Positions 59,790 to 64,000 of a DNA stretch of 64,000 bases are shown piece after piece; within the stretch, counting starts at the first letter, position 1; every line of letters starts with the position of its first letter. Under the pieces are notes generated by a model. That model saw nothing but the letters and a program-made list of their open reading frames with translations, was not told the DNA's origin and did not search any database. The translations under genes and the position numbers were made by a program. Location: contig NC_133532.1 in the NCBI RefSeq assembly GCF_048544455.1, positions 16,060,948 to 16,124,947 of the forward strand, in the 5' to 3' direction. The stretch is from Silene latifolia (taxonomy: Eukaryota > Streptophyta > Magnoliopsida > Caryophyllales > Caryophyllaceae).

Positions 59790-60338
59790 GTAGTTGCTAA
59801 ATCCAATACGCTATTTTACTCAATCCAAACATTTTGCCAGTTTTTTTTTCCATTACTATCCTTTATTTAAAAAAGAAAAAGAAAAACACATAATTCCCAA
59901 ACCCGACAGCTCTTCCCCACAGCCCCAATCACCTTCCACCAGCACCGGCCGCCTGCCCTCGGCGCCGACCTCCTGTCCCCCTCGCCGTCAACTCCATCCT
60001 AGCCTCGTCGTCGATTCAACACCTTCGTCGCGGCTGATGGTAGATCAAATGACGATTGCGGCTGAGTCTAGGCAACGAACATGGTGCGGAGAGGGTGGTC
60101 GGTACGGGTTTAAGGGCAGGGAGCAGATATCGGCGCATGTATAGGGCGGTGAGGGGTGGTTGGGGTGGGGGAGGGGTTGTTTGCTGTTGGGTGATTGGAG
60201 GTTGTCATTCTTTGAGTTTTTGATTTCTCGTTTGGTGAGAGTGAGGAATTAGGGCAAGAAATGGGAGGGGTAAACTCGGAATAAGACGAGAAAATGTTCG
60301 GGATTTAGTAAAATTGCGTGCGGGATTTAGCAAGTCCC
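59790..60338. mobile_element. Pack-MULE-like element with a GC-rich interior
   Basis: Ends form an imperfect inverted repeat of about 38 bp: GTAGTTGCTAAATCC...TTTTACTCAATCC, against GGGACTTGCTAAATCC...TTTTACTAAATCC on the other strand. TTGATAAAC (59781-59789) and TTGATAAAT (60339-60347) form a 9-bp target duplication with one mismatch, as for Mutator-like elements. The interior (about 59890-60280) is much richer in GC than the ends, and 59794-60144 is open (SSSPQPQSPSTSTGRLPSAP). That pattern suggests a captured gene fragment. I do not recognise its source and no transposase is present. Confidence 0.65.
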
Positions 60339-60468
60339 TTGATAAATGGGTGTACTTTTTAGGAACGAGGAGTAGAGGTGATGCAAATAGTTAATTCTGG
60401 TTCCACATCATATTTTTCCGGTGATTAAATTACCAGAAACCAAGTATGTGGACTTAATTGCACGCTAA

Positions 60469-60782
60469 GGGCTTGCTTGGGATGGAGTAATTATTATGGG
60501 AGTAATGAGAGCTAAAATAAGAAGAAATTGAAGGAGATTGGTGCTTTGTGGTGGTTGTGGATGGTGGAAAGAGGAGGTGAGGGAGAAATATTACCTCTAT
60601 ATGGAGGTAATTATTACTTGGGGGGGAGGGGTTAACAATTACTCCCTTAATGGAGGGACTATTACACTATATTTCCCAATTTTTATCCATTTCTATCTCC
60701 AACCCCCATCTCTTCCCTCCATTTTTTAGTTCATTTTAGCTCTATTACTCCCTTAATCATTACTCGCATCCCAAACAAGCCC
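60469..60782. mobile_element. Tourist-like MITE (PIF/Harbinger type)
   Basis: Ends GGGCTTGCTTGGGATG and, on the other strand, GGGCTTGTTTGGGATG, with TAA at 60466-60468 and 60783-60785. 314 bp, no coding capacity. Its ends match the MITE at 48549-49001. Confidence 0.83.
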
Positions 60783-60785
60783 TAA

Positions 60786-61096
60786 GAGAAATATTTGGAG
60801 CTAATTTGCTCATTTTAAAAGTAAAGGGGCTCAATTACACGTAGGGACAAGCGTTTGGGGTCAATTTGCAACTTTCCCCAATACACAATACACATCATAG
60901 ACCATTGCCATATTTGTAAGTTAATTAATGAATTGTGATAGCAATTTTTTAAGTTGCCAATTTAATTAGGGACTTCAATCCTCATGTTAGTGGGTGAATA
61001 CAAGTAAAAATGGCATATAAAAAGCGACTACCGTGCATTAGTGTCTTTGCGAGGGATGTTAAGTGAATGTTACTTATTTATGAGCCATTTTCAAAA
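60786..61096. other. Spacer, nothing recognised
   Basis: AT-rich sequence with no supportable gene or element. Confidence 0.5.
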
Positions 61097-61280
61097 CACA
61101 AATTCTCATTATAGACGGACAGTGTCTGTCTATAATGAAAGACGGGTCAAATACAATACCACTTTCCTAATAAGACAAATAACAAGTGGGGTGGTAGGGG
61201 CAAAAAATGTCACCACTTTTATTGTATTTGACCCGTCTATAGCAATAGACGGATATACCCGTCTATAGCAAGACTAGCTG
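61097..61280. mobile_element. MULE-type MITE
   Basis: 184 bp, starting CACAAATTCTCATTATAGAC and ending CTATAGCAAGACTAGCTG, flanked by TTTTCAAAA at 61088-61096 and 61281-61289 (perfect 9-bp duplication). Inner palindromic text around AGACGGA and GACGGGTCAAATACAATA strengthens the inverted-repeat structure. It is a relative of the copy at 63525-63729. Confidence 0.8.
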
Positions 61281-61289
61281 TTTTCAAAA

Positions 61290-61930
61290 ATGAAAAATAA
61301 ACCCCTCCTATGTTAATTTTCTGAATTCAATATCAAAAAAAGCAACTGTATTGTGCTTTTTCTCTTCCTTCCGAATTTCTTTATCCAAACAAGGTGGAGC
61401 AAAGATCAAGCCGGCTATCTAATTTGACTTCCGACAAGATGGGTATTGAGCAAGTCGGTTTCATTCCAACTTTCTACTACAACAATGAAGCCAAGAAGCT
61501 ACGAACACGAGACAACACATTCCAAATACATCAAGTCTAGCATGAGATGGTCTCACAGGTGAGATACGCACAAAAACTCAAACTCGTGCAAGAAAGTTTG
61601 TTGATATTCATGGAAGAATGGAAGATACAAAAATCATTTCTCAAGATTCGGGAATCCATGGATGACAGAACAATCCTCCTGTTTATTATTTCTCCTGGGT
61701 TTTCCCGACAGCAGACGACATTCCTCCTTGCTAAATAGTTATGAATTGCTACAGATGGTCAGTATTTTTTTTTTCAAATTAATGTACTGAATCCACCTTG
61801 TTACAATTTATGAAAGATTACATAAAGAAGTTGAGAAAGTAATGCCTCCTGTACTCAAAACCGTGACAGAGAGAATGCGTCACATACCGATTCAGTGATT
61901 CCAGGAAGCTAAGAAAAGTTGACGCAGATT
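61290..61930. other. 3' flank of NDUFA9
   Basis: Probably the 3' UTR and downstream sequence of the NDUFA9 gene on the minus strand. The open frame at 61547-61738 on the plus strand has no family features. Confidence 0.4.
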
Positions 61931-64000
61931 TCATTGGCCGGCTTCTGGAGTGACTCTATCACTGATTGTAGACCCAAATGACGGCCCACCCTTGCGATAG
62001 CATGAAAGAAACTCAACAGGATATCCCCTGAGCTTGTGCGGAGAAACACCAAGATCGGTGAAAGTCAAAGCTGTTTCACCATCCAGATCACAGTAAAAAA
62101 ATAGTTGACCCTAATCATTAATGAATGAGATGATACCATTATGAAACCAGAATGCTAACCATTTTCTGAGACTAAAGTATCCCCAGAGAGGGCTTTGATC
62201 TGATCGAGATTGAAAATTGTGGGATTTGGCATTGGAAATGGAACTTTATTGAGCAAAATCTCTCGAGGTGAGGACATCACCTGGATTAAGCACAAATGTA
62301 CCATATTACGTTGAGTTGCTTCATTGTATACTTGGTAAAGGAAAAGAGAGAAGACTGAAATTAACATTCATATACATTGCCATCAAGTAATTCGACTATC
62401 CTACTTTAAACATCTAATCAAAAACTTCAAAAAAAAAAATTAAAAATAGTCCCCATGTTTCTGAATTCTGAGTGCTCTTTTTTCTTATTTTTGGTGATTT
62501 TTATTGGAAGAAGACAAGATTATCCTGATTTTTCACTTTTAATATTTACACAATTACAGTACATATAATTTAACCCATTAGAAACTAACTTATCCATTAG
62601 AAACTAACTTATCCATTAAACTCATCCACCCTAATAATCTCATTTGTTCGCTCTTTCTCCTCCATCCAAATCTCTCCTTTCCCCAGTGCTTCCAGCTGTT
62701 CCCAACTCCAACGGCAACTGACCACCCTACGGCCTCACTAACGGCCAAAATCTCTCACCCCCCTCCCAGTCGCCTCACTTGCTCTCCTGCCCTACTTTCT
62801 ATCACACTAATATGCTCCAGAATTCTCATCCATCACATAATAAAGTTTGTTATGTTAATTAACTAACACTATTGGGAAAAACTGGATTATACGAAGTTAG
62901 TTTTAATCCGTCCTTGTTGGTAATGTCACATTGTGGTTCATTTATGTGCAAAAATGTTTCAAAAGACAAACAAAACAAACTTATTAGTTATAAGGTAATA
63001 GACTAAATAAACATGCAAGAGGAAGTGAAGAACATTATCATCCTCTTATTTTTTCTTTTACCCTCTCATTTTTTGACACATCATTTTCTCTATGACTCAC
63101 ATTCATTTCCACTATGTTCATCCTCTTCTTATAATTTTTGTTCACAATAGAGAGGATCCTTTTATCCATCCTCTACATTTTAATTATATTTTAACTTCTA
63201 TTAGAAGGAAAAAATAAAATGGAAATATTAAAAATGGAAAAATATGATTGGATAGTTGGCACAAGGGCCAATGTTCCAAAACCTCTAATTTTAGAGGAAG
63301 TGAAGAACATCCTCCTTCTAAGAGGATGTTCTATGCATTCTCTACAATAGAGAGGACCTCCTCTTAGATGAGAGAGGGTGCTAAGAGGAGGGTAAATCCT
63401 CTCTATTGTACATGCTCTAAGGTGCTAAATAAATAATTATATCATGTGTACCATTTTAAAGCAGCAACAGAACGCACCAGTACAATTATAACATTATTAA
63501 CGAACACAAATGTATTTTTACATTCACAAATTCTCATTGAAGACGGACACTATCCGTCACAAGCTGAAGACGGATAGTGCCCCTCTCACAATATGCAAGT
63601 GGCAAATCAAGTGCGAATTAAATGGAGCACCCCACTTGCACTCCCACTTATGAATTATGATATTGTGAGAGGGGCACTATCCGTCTTCAGCTTGTGACGG
63701 ATAGTGCCCTTCTTCAATGAGACAAGCTGTTTTACATTACCTTTGCAATTGGCACTGGAATTTTGACATAATGAGGATATTCACGAATCATTTCGAACAT
63801 CAGTTCTGCCTGTAAATAAAACAGAAGTTCAGCTAGGCATCACAAAAATTGAACAAGAACAATGGATTCTATAAAAGTATAAAGAATCTTAAATATATTA
63901 CCAACTCGTGCATTGTAAAGGCTTCGGGTCCTCCAAGTTCATAGGTTTTTCCCATGCTAGATCCATCATCTTTTAGCGCAGCCACAATTCCAGCAGCAAC
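61931..64000 (-). CDS. NDUFA9: Complex I subunit NDUFA9 (39 kDa), 3' half; gene continues past the right edge
   Basis: Four minus-strand exons join in frame: 64000-63902 (cut by the window), 63809-63741, 62280-62160 and 62070-61931, ending TGA. They encode VAAGIVAALKDDGSSMGKTY, AELMFEMIREYPHYVKIPVP, VMSSPREILLNKVPFPMPNP, and ALTFTDLGVSPHKLRGYPVE through GGPSFGS. This matches the C-terminal half of plant NDUFA9-like proteins, atypical short-chain dehydrogenase-fold accessory subunits of mitochondrial complex I. They bind a nucleotide and stabilise the matrix arm without taking part in electron transfer. The Rossmann N-terminus and targeting signal lie outside the window. Introns are GT-AG; the donor after 62160 (GTTAGC) is weak. 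The third intron from the end holds two MITEs. Nothing looks broken. Confidence 0.93.
63012..63424. mobile_element. MITE with a 9-bp target duplication in the NDUFA9 intron
   Basis: Flanked by CTAAATAAA at 63003-63011 and 63425-63433. The interior has inverted and direct blocks (GAGGAAGTGAAGAACAT near 63021 and 63295; ACAATAGAGAGGA near 63144 and 63345). The terminal inverted repeat is weak, so the superfamily (MULE or hAT) is unclear. 413 bp. Confidence 0.6.
63525..63729. mobile_element. MULE-type MITE at the NDUFA9 splice donor
   Basis: 205 bp, with inverted arms of about 60 bp built from GACGGATAGTGCCC and GCTTGTGACGGATAG text. It starts CACAAATTCTCATTGAAGAC and ends TTCAATGAGACAAGCTG. 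A perfect 9-bp duplication TTTTACATT lies at 63516-63524 and 63730-63738. The right-hand copy directly abuts the intron's GT (63740-63739, minus strand). Confidence 0.88.

Larger units (their letters stand above)
62281..63740 (-). other. NDUFA9 intron with two MITEs
   Basis: A 1460-bp intron. It contains tandem CATTAGAAACTAACTTATC text (62575-62617), a MITE at 63012-63424 and a MULE-type MITE at 63525-63729. No coding sequence. Confidence 0.8.

Noticed and set aside
59794-60144. A 116-codon host gene
   Set aside because: It lies inside an element with inverted ends and a 9-bp duplication, and matches no family I know.

Overview
This is plant nuclear DNA, almost certainly from a eudicot. The evidence is an Aux/IAA gene, a MUR3-type GT47 glycosyltransferase, introns with GT-AG ends, and a dense load of plant-type LTR retrotransposons and MITEs. 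I cannot place it more finely from sequence alone. The window has two parts: a retrotransposon block (about 1-47,250) and a gene island (about 47,250-64,000).

Retrotransposon block. The left edge is the 3' end of a Ty3/gypsy chromovirus (chromodomain, then an LTR at 561-1886) inserted into an old Ty1/copia copy (1887-5581). A solo LTR of the same gypsy LTR type follows (6680-8261, TSD GTTAC). A non-autonomous hAT element (9729-19178, 8-bp TSD) carries a nested full-length copia element (9843-18637, TSD GGGCC). An Athila-like LTR on the minus strand (about 19509-20768) abuts a 15.4-kb PIF/Harbinger element (20773-36154, TSD TTA). That element keeps both of its genes, a transposase and a Myb/SANT protein, and is split by a gag-only copia-type element (22647-34886). 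The gag-only element in turn holds a solo Athila-type LTR with an unusual 27-bp flanking duplication. Next come another gypsy 5' end (36232 to about 41,300, with a small LINE inside), a truncated Athila on the minus strand (about 41307-45330), and a minus-strand solo gypsy LTR (46006-47248, TSD GGTAA).

Gene island. An Aux/IAA repressor (49618-53024, +, five exons, 314 codons) is followed by MUR3 (56436-58265, -, intronless, 609 aa) and the 3' half of the complex I subunit gene NDUFA9 (61931 to beyond 64000, -). Small DNA transposons (Stowaway, Tourist and MULE types) and a SINE fill the introns and spacers. One MULE-type MITE lies right at an NDUFA9 splice donor.

Most notable signal. At least eight elements from copia, chromovirus and Athila-type lineages carry arrays of a near-palindrome, CTCGATCGAG or a symmetric variant, placed 19-23 or 30-31 bp apart. 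These are two or three turns of B-DNA, and wider gaps of 52-53 bp fit five turns. The arrays lie in LTRs, untranslated leaders and one coding stretch. This recurring, helically phased module is not explained by the ordinary parts of these elements and is the best candidate for something undescribed.
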